From the NCBI GenBank assembly GCA_947259095.1, contig CAMYLA010000004.1, forward strand, positions 1-64,000: a stretch of DNA of 64,000 nucleotides, given 5' to 3'. This stretch comes from an uncultured Acidimicrobiaceae bacterium. Lineage in GTDB: Bacteria; Actinomycetota; Acidimicrobiia; Acidimicrobiales; SZUA-35. The position numbers and the translations under genes are program-made. The notes below the pieces were generated by a model, which worked only from the letters and a program-made list of their open reading frames with translations, had not been told where the DNA came from and ran no database searches. Positions 17,488 to 25,841 of this stretch are shown in pieces. Each line of letters starts with the position of its first letter. Position 1 is the stretch's first letter.

Positions 17488-18089
17488 CCATGACCGATTC
17501 CCAGACGCTCGACGCGCCGGGCGGGACCAGTTTCCCACCCCGTATGAAGACGCTCTACAGCGAGCAGATCCGTGACCAGCTGAAAGCCGACCTCGATCTC
17601 GACAACGTCATGCAGGTTCCCCGCATGTCGAAGATCGTGATCAACATCGGTGTCGGAGAGGCGCTGCTGAACTCGAAGAACCTCGAGTCGGCGGTCAACG
17701 ATCTCACCATCATCGCCGGTCAGAAGCCGGTGATCACCAAGGCCAAGAAGTCGTTGGCCAGCTTCAAGCTCCGTCAGGGCAATGCCATTGGCTGCAAGGT
17801 CACCCTCCGGGGCGATCAGATGTGGGAGTTCTTCGACCGGCTGGTCACCCTGGCCATTCCCCGCATCCGCGACTTCCGGGGCCTCAGCCCTCGGTCGTTC
17901 GACGGCAACGGCAACTACACCTTCGGGCTCACCGAGCAGTTGGTGTTCCCCGAAATCGACTACGACACCATCGACACGCCCCGGGGCATGGATATCACCA
18001 TCGTCACCACGGGCAAGACAAACGAAGAAGGTAGAGCGTTGCTCGACGCTTTCAAGTTCCCGTTCCGGCGCGAAGGGCAGGCAGTGTAA
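17484..18089 (+). CDS. rplE: 50S ribosomal protein L5
   Basis: 201 residues: [65 protein letters not shown], and [35 protein letters not shown]-type motifs. L5 binds 5S rRNA and touches P-site tRNA. About 20 residues at the N-terminus ([19 protein letters not shown]) precede the conserved core. The stop TAA overlaps an ATG that opens a 5-codon minicistron (18089-18106) leading into the S14 gene. Confidence 0.97.
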   Translation: MTMTDSQTLDAPGGTSFPPRMKTLYSEQIRDQLKADLDLDNVMQVPRMSKIVINIGVGEALLNSKNLESAVNDLTIIAGQKPVITKAKKSLASFKLRQGNAIGCKVTLRGDQMWEFFDRLVTLAIPRIRDFRGLSPRSFDGNGNYTFGLTEQLVFPEIDYDTIDTPRGMDITIVTTGKTNEEGRALLDAFKFPFRREGQAV

Positions 18090-18106
18090 TGGAGAGGTCG
18101 CTGTAA
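18089..18106 (+). other. 5-codon minicistron coupling rplE to rpsN (MERSL)
   Basis: The reading frame ATG-GAG-AGG-TCG-CTG-TAA begins inside the rplE stop (TAATG) and ends inside the start of the S14 gene (TAATG). It contains GGAGAGG, which is also the ribosome-binding site of the S14 gene. It may therefore be only a fortuitous start within a Shine-Dalgarno sequence, or a deliberate ribosome hand-over element. Confidence 0.4.
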
Positions 18107-18291
18107 TGGCCAAAAAGGCACTCAAGAACAAACAACAGAAGACGCCGAAGTTCAAGGTTCGGGCCTATACCCGATGCGTCAACTGCGGCCGGCCACGCTC
18201 GGTGTACCGCCGGTTCAATCTCTGTCGGATCTGTCTCCGCAACATGGCCCACGCTGGGGAGATCCCCGGTGTGACCAAGGCCAGCTGGTGA
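18106..18291 (+). CDS. rpsN: 30S ribosomal protein S14, zinc-binding type
   Basis: 61 residues, the short form of S14 (type Z, also called rpsZ). Four cysteines in CVNC and CRIC form the zinc ribbon: [41 protein letters not shown]. Bacteria with this form often hold a second, zinc-independent S14 elsewhere that replaces it during zinc starvation. The product is too short for many gene finders. ATG 18106 is preceded by GGAGAGG at a good distance. Confidence 0.97.
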   Translation: MAKKALKNKQQKTPKFKVRAYTRCVNCGRPRSVYRRFNLCRICLRNMAHAGEIPGVTKASW

Positions 18292-18302
18292 ACGGGTAGG
18301 TG

Positions 18303-18314
18303 ATGCTGCAATGA
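18303..18314 (+). other. Three-codon minicistron before rpsH (MLQ)
   Basis: After a GGGTAGG ribosome-binding site, ATG-CTG-CAA-TGA overlaps the rpsH ATG by four bases (ATGA). Such a very short frame can arise by chance; it is noted because similar stop/start relays occur at the rplE-rpsN and rplF-rplR junctions. Confidence 0.25.
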
Positions 18315-18715
18315 CTATGACTGATCCAATCGCCGACATGCTCACTCGCATTCGCAACGCCAATGTTGCGATGCACGACGAGGTGAGCATGCCGTCCTCG
18401 AAGCTCAAGGTCGCACTGGCCGAGGTCCTGCAATCCGAGGGCTATATCGAGCGCTTCGAGGATTCGGACAACTCAAATGGTCCCGGCTCGACCCTGACCA
18501 TCGGAATGAAGTATTCGCCAGAGCGGCAGCGCGTCATCAGCGGCCTGAAGCGGGTGTCGAAACCCGGCCTTCGGGTCTACTCCAAGAACGACCAGATCCC
18601 CCGGGTTCTCGGCGGTCTGGGTGTGGCCGTTCTCTCAACCAGCAATGGACTCATGACCGACCGTGCGGCCCGCAAGGCCAAGGTCGGCGGCGAAGTCCTT
18701 TGCCACGTCTGGTAG
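18311..18715 (+). CDS. rpsH: 30S ribosomal protein S8
   Basis: 134 residues: [48 protein letters not shown] at the N-terminus and [53 protein letters not shown] at the C-terminus, the complete S8 pattern. S8 binds helix 21 of 16S rRNA; in E. coli it also represses the spc operon by binding rplE mRNA. Whether that feedback exists here is unknown. Confidence 0.98.
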   Translation: MTMTDPIADMLTRIRNANVAMHDEVSMPSSKLKVALAEVLQSEGYIERFEDSDNSNGPGSTLTIGMKYSPERQRVISGLKRVSKPGLRVYSKNDQIPRVLGGLGVAVLSTSNGLMTDRAARKAKVGGEVLCHVW

Positions 18716-18724
18716 GAGGCCGCT

Positions 18725-19264
18725 ATGTCACGCATCGGCAATGCCCCGATTCCCGTACCGTCGGGCGTGGAGATCAACATCTCCGGTTCCGACGTCACGG
18801 TCAAAGGGCCGAAGGGCACCCTCGAGCACTCGATTCCCGAGGTCATCTCGGTCGAGCTCGGCGAGGGTGAGGCTTCGGTCTCACGGGTCAACGAGGAGCG
18901 CAGCTCCAAGGCCCTGCACGGTCTGACCAGGTCGCTGCTGAACAACATGGTGATCGGTGTCAGCGAAGGGTTCCGCAAGGACCTGGAGATCATCGGCGTC
19001 GGTTACCGGGCGAACGCCAAAGGCAAGGACCAGCTCGAACTGGCCCTCGGGTTCAGCCACCCGGTCACGGTCAAGGCGCCGGACGGCATCGAATTCGACG
19101 TGCCGGAGCCGACCAAGATCGGCGTGATCGGCATCGACAAGCAGGTCGTCGGCCAGGTTGCGGCCGAGATCCGCGGCTACCGCAAACCCGAGCCGTACAA
19201 GGGCAAGGGTGTCCGATACGTCGGCGAGCGAGTGATTCGCAAGGCCGGGAAGGCCGGAAAATGA
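18725..19264 (+). CDS. rplF: 50S ribosomal protein L6
   Basis: 179 residues with duplicated L6 domains: [74 protein letters not shown] and the C-terminal signature [26 protein letters not shown]6 stabilises the base of the GTPase-associated centre. The last codons (KAGKAGK) belong to a repeat whose DNA is duplicated three times directly downstream. The TGA overlaps an ATG (ATGA), which starts the first of these repeats. Confidence 0.98.
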   Translation: MSRIGNAPIPVPSGVEINISGSDVTVKGPKGTLEHSIPEVISVELGEGEASVSRVNEERSSKALHGLTRSLLNNMVIGVSEGFRKDLEIIGVGYRANAKGKDQLELALGFSHPVTVKAPDGIEFDVPEPTKIGVIGIDKQVVGQVAAEIRGYRKPEPYKGKGVRYVGERVIRKAGKAGK

Positions 19265-19338
19265 GCACAGCCGGGAAGGCCGGGAAATGAGCACAGCCGG
19301 AAAGGCCGGAAAATGAGCACAGTCGGAAAGGCTGGTAA
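19261..19338 (+). repeat. Three 26-bp tandem repeats encoding overlapping minicistrons between rplF and rplR
   Basis: Units lie at 19261-19286, 19287-19312 and 19313-19338. Each unit opens a 9-codon frame with its own stop: 19261-19290 and 19287-19316 both read MSTAGKAGK, and 19313-19342 reads MSTVGKAGK. Every stop overlaps the next start by four bases (ATGA), and the last TGA overlaps the rplR ATG (TGATG). The repeat length, 26, equals 30 minus the 4-base overlap, so reading frame is handed on exactly. The codons for AGKAGK equal the 3' end of rplF, so the array probably arose by duplication of that end. Each unit has a GGAAAGG-like ribosome-binding sequence. Third-unit differences (GTC, GCT, GGT, AAG) show it is not a recent perfect copy. 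Confidence 0.85.
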
Positions 19339-19341
19339 GTG

Positions 19342-19713
19342 ATGGCTACCAGAGCTGCCGGCCGCGCGGCCGCACGGTCACGCAGGCAACGCCGGGTCCG
19401 CAAGAAGGTCGTCGGCACATCGCAACGGCCCCGTTTGGCCGTGTTCCGGTCGAACAAGCACATCAGCGTCCAGCTGATCGACGATTCGAAGAGCCACACC
19501 TTGGCCGCGGCCTCGACCTACGAGAGCGCCGCCGGTTCCGGCGATGCCGGCACCGGGTCGGCGGCCGCAGCCTCGACCGTCGGTCGGTTGATCGGCGAGC
19601 GGGCGTCGGCCGCCGGCATCGACACCGTGGTGTTCGACCGCGGTGGCAACCGTTATCACGGCCGGGTGGCGGCGCTGGCCGATGCCGCCCGCGAAGCCGG
19701 ACTGAAGTTTTGA
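19342..19713 (+). CDS. rplR: 50S ribosomal protein L18
   Basis: 123 residues: [48 protein letters not shown] and [29 protein letters not shown]18 carries 5S rRNA into the 50S subunit. Residues ~66-80 ([19 protein letters not shown]) form a looser Gly/Ala loop than usual. The ATG at 19342 overlaps the TGA of the last minicistron; GTG 19339 one codon earlier is possible. Confidence 0.97.
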   Translation: MATRAAGRAAARSRRQRRVRKKVVGTSQRPRLAVFRSNKHISVQLIDDSKSHTLAAASTYESAAGSGDAGTGSAAAASTVGRLIGERASAAGIDTVVFDRGGNRYHGRVAALADAAREAGLKF

Positions 19714-19752
19714 GCCGCCCCCAGAGCCTTCGGGACAGATTCGAGGAAACAG

Positions 19753-20340
19753 ATGGCTAACGAACGAAACGATCGAAACACCAGGGGCGGCCCCGATCAG
19801 GGCCGCGAATCAAGGGTGATCGCAATCAACCGGGTGGCAAAGGTGGTCCGTGGTGGTCGCCGGTTCGCCTTCACCGCTCTGGTGGTGCTCGGCGACGGCA
19901 ACGGCCGGGTCGGCCTCGGCTACGGCAAGGCAAAGGAAGTGCCGCTGGCCATTCAGAAGGGCACCGAGGAAGCACGCAAGCTGATGTTCAACGTCCCGAT
20001 GGCGGCCGGCACGGTCACCCACGAGATCATCGGCGAACAGGGTGCAGGCCGGGTGCTCATCAAGCCCGCCGCTCCCGGTACCGGCGTCATCGCCGGCGGT
20101 GCGGCCCGGGCCATCCTGGAAGAGGCCGGCATCCGCGACGTGCTCTGCAAGTCGCTCGGTTCGGCCAACCAGATCAACGTCGCCAGAGCCACCATCAATG
20201 CCCTCCAAGGCCTCAAGCGGCCGGACGAGGTGGCCAGGCTCCGGGGCCTCGATGCCTCCGAGTTCACCCCGAAGGGCATGCTCGAGGCATACCAGGAGCG
20301 GGAGCGGTCCCTCAAGGCCGGCGCCGCGGAGGTGTCGTGA
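19753..20340 (+). CDS. rpsE: 30S ribosomal protein S5
   Basis: 195 residues: [52 protein letters not shown], the double-stranded RNA-binding fold, then [49 protein letters not shown]5 helps decoding accuracy and mRNA unwinding. A GAGGAAAC ribosome-binding site precedes ATG. rpmD starts one base after its stop. Confidence 0.98.
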   Translation: MANERNDRNTRGGPDQGRESRVIAINRVAKVVRGGRRFAFTALVVLGDGNGRVGLGYGKAKEVPLAIQKGTEEARKLMFNVPMAAGTVTHEIIGEQGAGRVLIKPAAPGTGVIAGGAARAILEEAGIRDVLCKSLGSANQINVARATINALQGLKRPDEVARLRGLDASEFTPKGMLEAYQERERSLKAGAAEVS

Positions 20341-20341
20341 C

Positions 20342-20551
20342 ATGAGCGAGATTCTCGTCACCCAAACCCGATCGGCGATCGGGTCGAAGCCGAAGCAGCG
20401 GGGAACGCTGCGGGCGCTCGGCCTCGGTCGAATCGGTAAATCCAATGTTCTCCCCGACCGGGCGGAGATCCGTGGCATGATCGCCCGGGTCCCCCACCTG
20501 GTCGACGTCTCGGACCCGGCCGACGCTGCGTCGGCGTCGGAGGAATGCTAG
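20342..20551 (+). CDS. rpmD: 50S ribosomal protein L30
   Basis: 69 residues: ILVTQTRSAIGSKPKQRGTLRALGLGRIGKSNVLPDRAEIRGMIARVPHLVDV, the L30 ferredoxin-like fold and its conserved TLRALGLGRIG. The start ATG is one base after the rpsE stop. The last ten residues are a short acidic/serine tail. rplO follows after four bases. Confidence 0.96.
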   Translation: MSEILVTQTRSAIGSKPKQRGTLRALGLGRIGKSNVLPDRAEIRGMIARVPHLVDVSDPADAASASEEC

Positions 20552-20555
20552 TCCC

Positions 20556-21041
20556 ATGAAGGTTCACGATCTCAAGCCGGCAGACGGTTCGCGCACCAGG
20601 CGCAAGCGGAAGGGCCGGGGCATCGGCGGCAAGGGCGGCAAGACCGCAGGCCGCGGCACCAAGGGCCAGAAGGCTCGCAACACCGTTCGACTCGGTTTCG
20701 AGGGCGGGCAGCTGCCGCTGCAGCAACGCATGCCGAAGCTGCGGGGCTTCAACAACCCGTTCCGGGTCGACTACCAGGCCATCAATCTCGACACGATCAC
20801 CGAGTCCGGTCTCAGCGATGTCTCCCCGGAGGCCCTGCTCGACAAGGGCCTGGTCGGCAAGGGTGCCTTGGTGAAGATCCTCGGTCGGGGTGAGCTGACC
20901 GGTGCGGTCAACGTCAAGGCCCACGCCTTCTCCGCCTCGGCCGAAGCGGCGATCACCGCCGCCGGGGGCACCGTCGAGAAGCTGCCCCTTCCGTTCAAGG
21001 TCCGGCCCGCGGCCCAGGGCAACGCCCTGACCAACCGCTGA
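20556..21041 (+). CDS. rplO: 50S ribosomal protein L15
   Basis: 161 residues: MKVHDLKPADGSRTRRKRKGRGIGGKGGKTAGRGTKGQKAR, the Gly/Lys-rich N-terminal extension that penetrates 23S rRNA, followed by FEGGQLPLQQRMPKLRGFNN and the globular end. Last gene of this transcription unit: a terminator follows five bases after its stop. Confidence 0.97.
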   Translation: MKVHDLKPADGSRTRRKRKGRGIGGKGGKTAGRGTKGQKARNTVRLGFEGGQLPLQQRMPKLRGFNNPFRVDYQAINLDTITESGLSDVSPEALLDKGLVGKGALVKILGRGELTGAVNVKAHAFSASAEAAITAAGGTVEKLPLPFKVRPAAQGNALTNR

Positions 21042-21045
21042 CAGC

Positions 21046-21074
21046 TGGCGGGCGACGCCCGCCACCTCGTTTTT
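21046..21074 (+). terminator. Intrinsic terminator between rplO and secY
   Basis: Perfect 8-bp stem TGGCGGGC / GCCCGCCA (21046-21053 with 21057-21064), a 3-base loop, then CCTCGTTTTT. It lies directly after rplO, so the ribosomal protein operon is ended or attenuated before secY. Confidence 0.85.
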
Positions 21075-21112
21075 CGGCCGGAGACCGAAACTGGCTGGAA
21101 CGACACCAGGTC

Positions 21113-21118
21113 TAGGCT
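21113..21118 (+). promoter_or_regulatory. Candidate -10 element for secY-adk
   Basis: TAGGCT lies 29 bp before the secY GTG, after the rplO terminator. A -35 box is not clear. It would give a short leader of about 23 bases containing AGAGAAGG as ribosome-binding site. Confidence 0.4.
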
Positions 21119-21147
21119 TGAAGCTTGGCGACTAGAGAAGGCACCTC

Positions 21148-22485
21148 GTGGAAACACTGCGCAACGTTCTGAGAACATCGGAGCTCCGGAACAAGATCCT
21201 GTTCACGATCTTCATCATCGCCCTGTACCGGTTGGGAGCCCAGATCCCGGCGCCCGGGGTCAGCCTCGACGGCATTGAGGAGCTTCGAAACCGGGCCGAT
21301 GAGAACCAGGGGGGTGTGTTCGGCTACCTCACCCTGTTCACCGGCAGTGGCGGCGTACTCAACCTGTTCGGCCTCGGCATCCTGCCGTACATCACCTCGT
21401 CGATCGTCATCCAGATCCTCACCGTTGCGGTGCCAAAGCTGGAGGAGTGGCAGGCACAGGGGGCGGTCGGCCAGCGAAAGATCACCCAGTGGACCCGCTA
21501 TATCGCGGTGATCCTGGCCCTCATCCAAAGCGCCAGCCTGACCTTCCTGATCAACCGCAGCCCGGAGCAGATCTTCGGCTACGACCCAGGGCTGTTCCCT
21601 GACGGCTCGCCCGGTCGCATGCTGATGGCCATCATCTGTGTCACCACCGGCACCGCCATCTTGATGTGGATGGGTGAGCTCATCACCGAGAAAGGCATCG
21701 GCAACGGCATGTCGGTGCTCATCTTCGCATCGGTGGTCGCCGGCCTGCCGGTGCTGGGGGTCCAGATCTATCAGCTCCGGGGTTGGCCGTGGCTGATCAT
21801 CGCCCTGCTGGTACTGGTCGGCTTGTGTGTTGGCATCGTGTTCATCGAGCAGGGCCAGCGGCGCATCCCCATCAACTTCCCGAAACGGGTCGTCGGTCGC
21901 AAGCAGTACGGCGGCAACAAGACCTACATCCCGCTCAAGGTCAACCAGGCCGGCGTGATCCCGGTCATCTTCGCCAGCTCGCTGTTGCAGCTACCGAGCC
22001 TCATCGCCACCAGCCTGCCGACCAGCGGCAACGAACTCGACCCCAACTGGGGTGACAACGTTCGGGAGTTCATCCAGAACCGGCTGTTCCGCCCCACCGA
22101 TCCGGCCTACCTCATCGTGTTCGGCCTGTTGATCATCGGCTTCGCCTACTTCTACAACGCCATCGCGTTCGACCCGGCCCGTCGCGCCGACGAGCTGCGC
22201 AAGTCCGGCGGCTTCATCACCGGGGTACGGCCCGGCCCCCAGACCGAGCGCTACCTGTCAAAGGTCCTGAACCGGATCACCCTGCCCGGTTCGCTGTTCC
22301 TCGCCGCCATCGCCCTCATCCCGTCGGCCCTGCTGTTCCAGCTGCTGGGCAGCGGCGGCAACAACGTCGGTCTGCTCGGCTTCTCCGGCATCTCGATCCT
22401 CATCGGGGTCGGTGTCTCGCTGGAGCTGATGAAGCAGATCAACTCCCAGCTGATGGCCCGCAATTACGAAGGATTCTTGAAGTAG
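21148..22485 (+). CDS. secY: Protein translocase subunit SecY
   Basis: 445 residues with ten membrane segments. Diagnostic segments are RLGAQIPAPGVSLDG after helix 1, GSGGVLNLFGLGILPYITSSIVIQIL (plug and helix 2), QWTRYIAVILALIQS and the cytoplasmic loop RRIPINFPKRVVGRKQYGGNKTYIPLKVNQAGVIPVIFASSLL. It forms the membrane channel for secreted and membrane proteins with SecE and SecG. Start GTG 21148 gives METLRNVLRTSELRNKILFT. Followed 99 bp later by adk. Confidence 0.98.
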   Translation: METLRNVLRTSELRNKILFTIFIIALYRLGAQIPAPGVSLDGIEELRNRADENQGGVFGYLTLFTGSGGVLNLFGLGILPYITSSIVIQILTVAVPKLEEWQAQGAVGQRKITQWTRYIAVILALIQSASLTFLINRSPEQIFGYDPGLFPDGSPGRMLMAIICVTTGTAILMWMGELITEKGIGNGMSVLIFASVVAGLPVLGVQIYQLRGWPWLIIALLVLVGLCVGIVFIEQGQRRIPINFPKRVVGRKQYGGNKTYIPLKVNQAGVIPVIFASSLLQLPSLIATSLPTSGNELDPNWGDNVREFIQNRLFRPTDPAYLIVFGLLIIGFAYFYNAIAFDPARRADELRKSGGFITGVRPGPQTERYLSKVLNRITLPGSLFLAAIALIPSALLFQLLGSGGNNVGLLGFSGISILIGVGVSLELMKQINSQLMARNYEGFLK

Positions 22486-22584
22486 CGCTCCGGTGCTTTC
22501 GAGACTCCGCACCGGCCCGGACCGGTCGTGACCGGTTGTCCTGGTAGGTCCAGCCCACAGAGTTTCTGACAGGAAGCGCCTCAC

Positions 22585-23166
22585 ATGAACAGCACAGCTA
22601 CCCGCCTCGTCATCTTCGGCCGTCAAGGTGCCGGCAAGGGCACCCAGTGCGACCGCATCGTCGAGAAGTACGGGGTGGTCCATCTCAGCACGGGGGACAT
22701 GTTCCGAGCGGCCAGGGACCAGGGCACCGAGCTCGGCAACAAGGTGGCTCCGATCATGGCTTCCGGTGGCCTGGTGAGCGACGAATTGACGATCGCCATC
22801 GTGGAGGAACGGCTGGCCTCCGAGGACATCCAGCGGTCGGGCTTCGTGCTCGACGGTTTCCCCCGAACCCCCACCCAGGCCGAAGCGTTGCTGGAGATGC
22901 TCGGCAAGGATCGACTGCATGCGGTGATCAACCTCGACGTCCCGCTGGAGGAGGTCACGGCCCGGATGAAGGCCAGGGCCCGTGAGGACGACACCGACGA
23001 CGGGATCGCCAAGCGGTTGGCCCTCTACGAGCAGGAGACGGTGCCGACCATCGAGTGGTTCGCCGATCGGGATCTGCTGGTCACCGTGGATGGCCTCGGC
23101 ACCGAGGACGAGGTCACCGAGCGGCTGTTCGAAGCCATCGACGGCGTGCTGGCCGCCACGTCCTGA
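22585..23166 (+). CDS. adk: Adenylate kinase, short (LID-less) form
   Basis: 193 residues: P-loop FGRQGAGKGT (12-20), HLSTGDMFRAA, GLVSDELTIAIV, GFVLDGFPRTPTQAEAL. It interconverts AMP, ADP and ATP. The short INSERT/LID region lacks the zinc-finger cysteines of long bacterial kinases, as usual for actinobacterial enzymes. A CAGGAAG ribosome-binding site precedes the ATG. In most actinobacteria map follows; here an unrelated AlkZ-like gene does. Confidence 0.97.
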   Translation: MNSTATRLVIFGRQGAGKGTQCDRIVEKYGVVHLSTGDMFRAARDQGTELGNKVAPIMASGGLVSDELTIAIVEERLASEDIQRSGFVLDGFPRTPTQAEALLEMLGKDRLHAVINLDVPLEEVTARMKARAREDDTDDGIAKRLALYEQETVPTIEWFADRDLLVTVDGLGTEDEVTERLFEAIDGVLAATS

Positions 23167-23211
23167 GCTCCGGCTCGTGAAAACCGCCGACCTGTCGACC
23201 GGTCCGGCGCC

Positions 23212-24432
23212 ATGAGCGGGCGGACGGTCACCGTCGAGGAGCGTCGGGCCCGGCTCGGCGTTCGCCATCGGCTGGCGGTCCCACCCCGATCGGTCGAGGA
23301 ACTGGTCGACGACCTGGTGGTGCTGCACGCAACCGACCCGGCGACGATCTACCTGTCGGTCGGCTCCCGGCTGGCAGACGGCACCGTCGATTCGATCCAC
23401 GATGCGCTGTTCGAGCGGCGGACCCTGCTGCGGACCCTGGCCATGCGGCGGACACTGTTCGTGGTGACCACGGCCGGTGCCGCTGCGGTGGAGGGCTCGT
23501 CATCGCCCGGTGTCGCCGCCACCGAGCGGGCAAAGCTGGAGAGGTTCCTGCAGGACTCCGACGTTGCGGAGCCGAGCCGTTGGCTCGATGGGCTGTTCGA
23601 GCAGGTGCTGGCCGCCCTCGACGACGAACCCGGCGGTCTCCAGGCCCGGGAGTTGACAAAAGCGGTGCCGGACCTCGGGACCAGGCTCGTCATGGGGGCC
23701 GGCACCCGCAATGCGGTCGAGGTCGGGGCCACGTCACGGGTGCTGGGACTGCTGGCGGTCGAGGGACTGCTGGTCCGCGGCCGACCGACCGGCGACTGGA
23801 CCAGCCGGCTGTACCGCTGGCACCGACGGGATCGATGGTGGCCAGACGCCGAGGATCGACCGGCCGTCGATCGCTCGGAAGAGGAGGCATCCGAGGAGCT
23901 GCTGGCCCGCTGGCTCAGCCGCTTCGGCCCGGCGACGCTGACCGACATGAAGTGGTGGACCGGCTGGACGATGACCAAGACCCGCCGGGCGCTGGCGGCC
24001 ATCGACGCGGTCGAGGTCGAGATCGAGCTCGGTAGCGACGACGACGGCCGGGTCGAAACCGCCACCGGCTACCTCATGGCAGACGACGTCGAGCCCGTTG
24101 TTGCCGACGGGCCGTGGGCCTCGCTGTTGCCGTCGCTCGACCCGACGCCGATGGGATGGAAGGATCGCAGCTGGTACCTCGGCCCCCACCAGCCGGCTTT
24201 GTTCGACCGCAACGGCAACATCGGCCCGACGGTGTGGGTCGACGGCAGAATCGTCGGCGGGTGGTCCCAGCGCCCAGATGGTGAGGTGGTGATCGCACTG
24301 CTGGAGCCGGTCGGGGCCGACCAGCAGTCGATGATAGATGCCGAGGTCGACCTGATCACCAGGTTCGTGGGCCCGGTGGTCGTCAAACCCAGTTTCCCGA
24401 CGCCGCTGCAGAAGAAGCTGTCGGCCGGTTGA
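23212..24432 (+). CDS. Winged-helix DNA-binding protein, AlkZ/YcaQ-like (HTH_42)
   Basis: 406 residues of the HTH_42 family that includes the DNA glycosylases AlkZ and YcaQ. Visible family features are the N-terminal RLGVRHRLAVPPRSVEELVDDLVVLHATDPATIYLSVGSR, RTLAMRRTLFVV, the WL(S)RFGPATLTDMKWWTGWT segment and the C-terminal GRIVGGW and FPTPLQKKL. In AlkZ a QxQ/QxD motif does catalysis; I do not find a clear equivalent, so glycosylase activity is uncertain. It follows adk by 45 bp on the same strand and ends 6 bp from the convergent MFS gene. Confidence 0.82.
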   Translation: MSGRTVTVEERRARLGVRHRLAVPPRSVEELVDDLVVLHATDPATIYLSVGSRLADGTVDSIHDALFERRTLLRTLAMRRTLFVVTTAGAAAVEGSSSPGVAATERAKLERFLQDSDVAEPSRWLDGLFEQVLAALDDEPGGLQARELTKAVPDLGTRLVMGAGTRNAVEVGATSRVLGLLAVEGLLVRGRPTGDWTSRLYRWHRRDRWWPDAEDRPAVDRSEEEASEELLARWLSRFGPATLTDMKWWTGWTMTKTRRALAAIDAVEVEIELGSDDDGRVETATGYLMADDVEPVVADGPWASLLPSLDPTPMGWKDRSWYLGPHQPALFDRNGNIGPTVWVDGRIVGGWSQRPDGEVVIALLEPVGADQQSMIDAEVDLITRFVGPVVVKPSFPTPLQKKLSAG

Positions 24433-24438
24433 GGGCGC

Positions 24439-25689
24439 TCACCGGTCCGGTCGCGCCGGTGCCGCCGCCGGCGACGACTGCGGCCCGGCCCGTACCGATC
24501 GGACCGGGGGCAGTCTGGTTGCCAGCAGGCAGGCGCCGGCATTGAGACCGGCGGCGATGGCGAACGCCGATCGGTAGCTGCCGGTGGTGTCGAAGAGCAG
24601 GGCCGCCACATAGGGTCCGATCGCCGCCATGGTTCCGGCCGAGGCGAACATCCGGCCGACGATCGAACCGGCGCTGGCCCGGCCGAAGTAGTCGGCCACC
24701 AGGGCGGGGAACACCGCAACCGCCCCGCCGTAGCCGAACCCGAAGGCCACCGCGGAGGGATACAACCCGACCAGGCCATCGGCGGTGGCGAAGCCGAGGA
24801 AGGCCACCACCTGCAGGCCCAGGGAGAACACGACCGCACGGCGCCGATCGATGCGATCGGAGATCCAGCCGACCGACAGCCGGCCGACGAGCCCGCCGAT
24901 GCCGATGGAGCTGATCACCGTCGCCGCCGAGAGGCTGGACACACCGAGGCCGACGGCGAAGGCCGAGCCGTGGACGAAGGGCACGAAGACCACCAGGAAC
25001 GTCACCGAATACATGGCCCACATGATCCAGAACGTGCCGGTGCGGCTTGCCTCCCGGGGGCTGAGCGCAGGCGAGGTGGTGTCGGTCAGCGGTGCCCGGC
25101 TGTCGCCGTCGGGGAACAGGCCCACCGATTCGGGGCTCCTGGCCAGCAGCGCCGCTGCCACCAGCAGCAGGACCAGCCCGCCGATGGCCATGGTGGTCAA
25201 CGCGGTCCGCCAGCCGTTGGCGGCGATCAGGGACGCGGCAATCGGCGGTCCGGCGATGTTGCCGACCGAGCCGCCGGCGGTCACGATGGCGCTGGCGGTG
25301 CCCCGGCGCCTCACGAACCAGCGGACGGCGGTGGCGTTGACCGGCACCCAGGAGCAGCTCATGCCGATGGGGGCGATCACCGCCAGGGCCAAAGCCACCT
25401 CGACCAGGGTTTCGGCCCGGGCCCACAGGATATAGCCGGAGCTGAGCACGAGCGCACCGAAGGCCACGGTGACCCGGGGGCCGAAGCGGTCGGTTGCCCA
25501 CCCCGAGACGGCCGACAGCGCACTGTAGATACCGATGTAGACGGCGAAGATCAGCGACAGTGAGGTCTGTGACCAGCCCTCGTCCTCGGTCGCCGCCAAC
25601 CGGAACTCGCCGTAGCTGAACTGGAGGCCGTAGACCACGAACAGCACCAGGAACCCGGCGGCCACGACGTACCAGCCCCGGAACACCAC
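24439..25689 (-). CDS. MFS transporter
   Basis: 416 residues with 12 predicted membrane segments beginning WYVVAAGFLVLFVVYGLQFSYG. The loop 2-3 motif SGWATDRFGPRVTV and its second-half equivalent VGWISDRIDRRRAV are the MFS signature; VRWFVRRRGTASAIVTAGGSVGNIAGP resembles the oxalate/formate antiporter (OFA) or monocarboxylate group. Substrate is probably a small carboxylate (inference). GTG 25689 is the start, with no clear ribosome-binding site. Convergent with the AlkZ-like gene. Confidence 0.88.
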   Translation of the reverse strand: MVFRGWYVVAAGFLVLFVVYGLQFSYGEFRLAATEDEGWSQTSLSLIFAVYIGIYSALSAVSGWATDRFGPRVTVAFGALVLSSGYILWARAETLVEVALALAVIAPIGMSCSWVPVNATAVRWFVRRRGTASAIVTAGGSVGNIAGPPIAASLIAANGWRTALTTMAIGGLVLLLVAAALLARSPESVGLFPDGDSRAPLTDTTSPALSPREASRTGTFWIMWAMYSVTFLVVFVPFVHGSAFAVGLGVSSLSAATVISSIGIGGLVGRLSVGWISDRIDRRRAVVFSLGLQVVAFLGFATADGLVGLYPSAVAFGFGYGGAVAVFPALVADYFGRASAGSIVGRMFASAGTMAAIGPYVAALLFDTTGSYRSAFAIAAGLNAGACLLATRLPPVRSVRAGPQSSPAAAPARPDR

Positions 25690-25841
25690 CGGGCGAGGGT
25701 CGGCCGACGTTGGTTGTGGACGCCGGTTGGGGTCGGATCGGTCGAGCAGGCCGACAGCCTAGTGATCCGTCGATACCGGGTCATCATTTTGGCGCAGACC
25801 ACGAGATCCGAGGCCGATCTGCGGTCCGGACACCGCCGTGC

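Noticed and set aside
22520-22536. ACCGGTC/GACCGGT inverted repeat between secY and adk
   Set aside because: The loop would be only two bases and there is no U-run; a terminator inside this operon is not supported.
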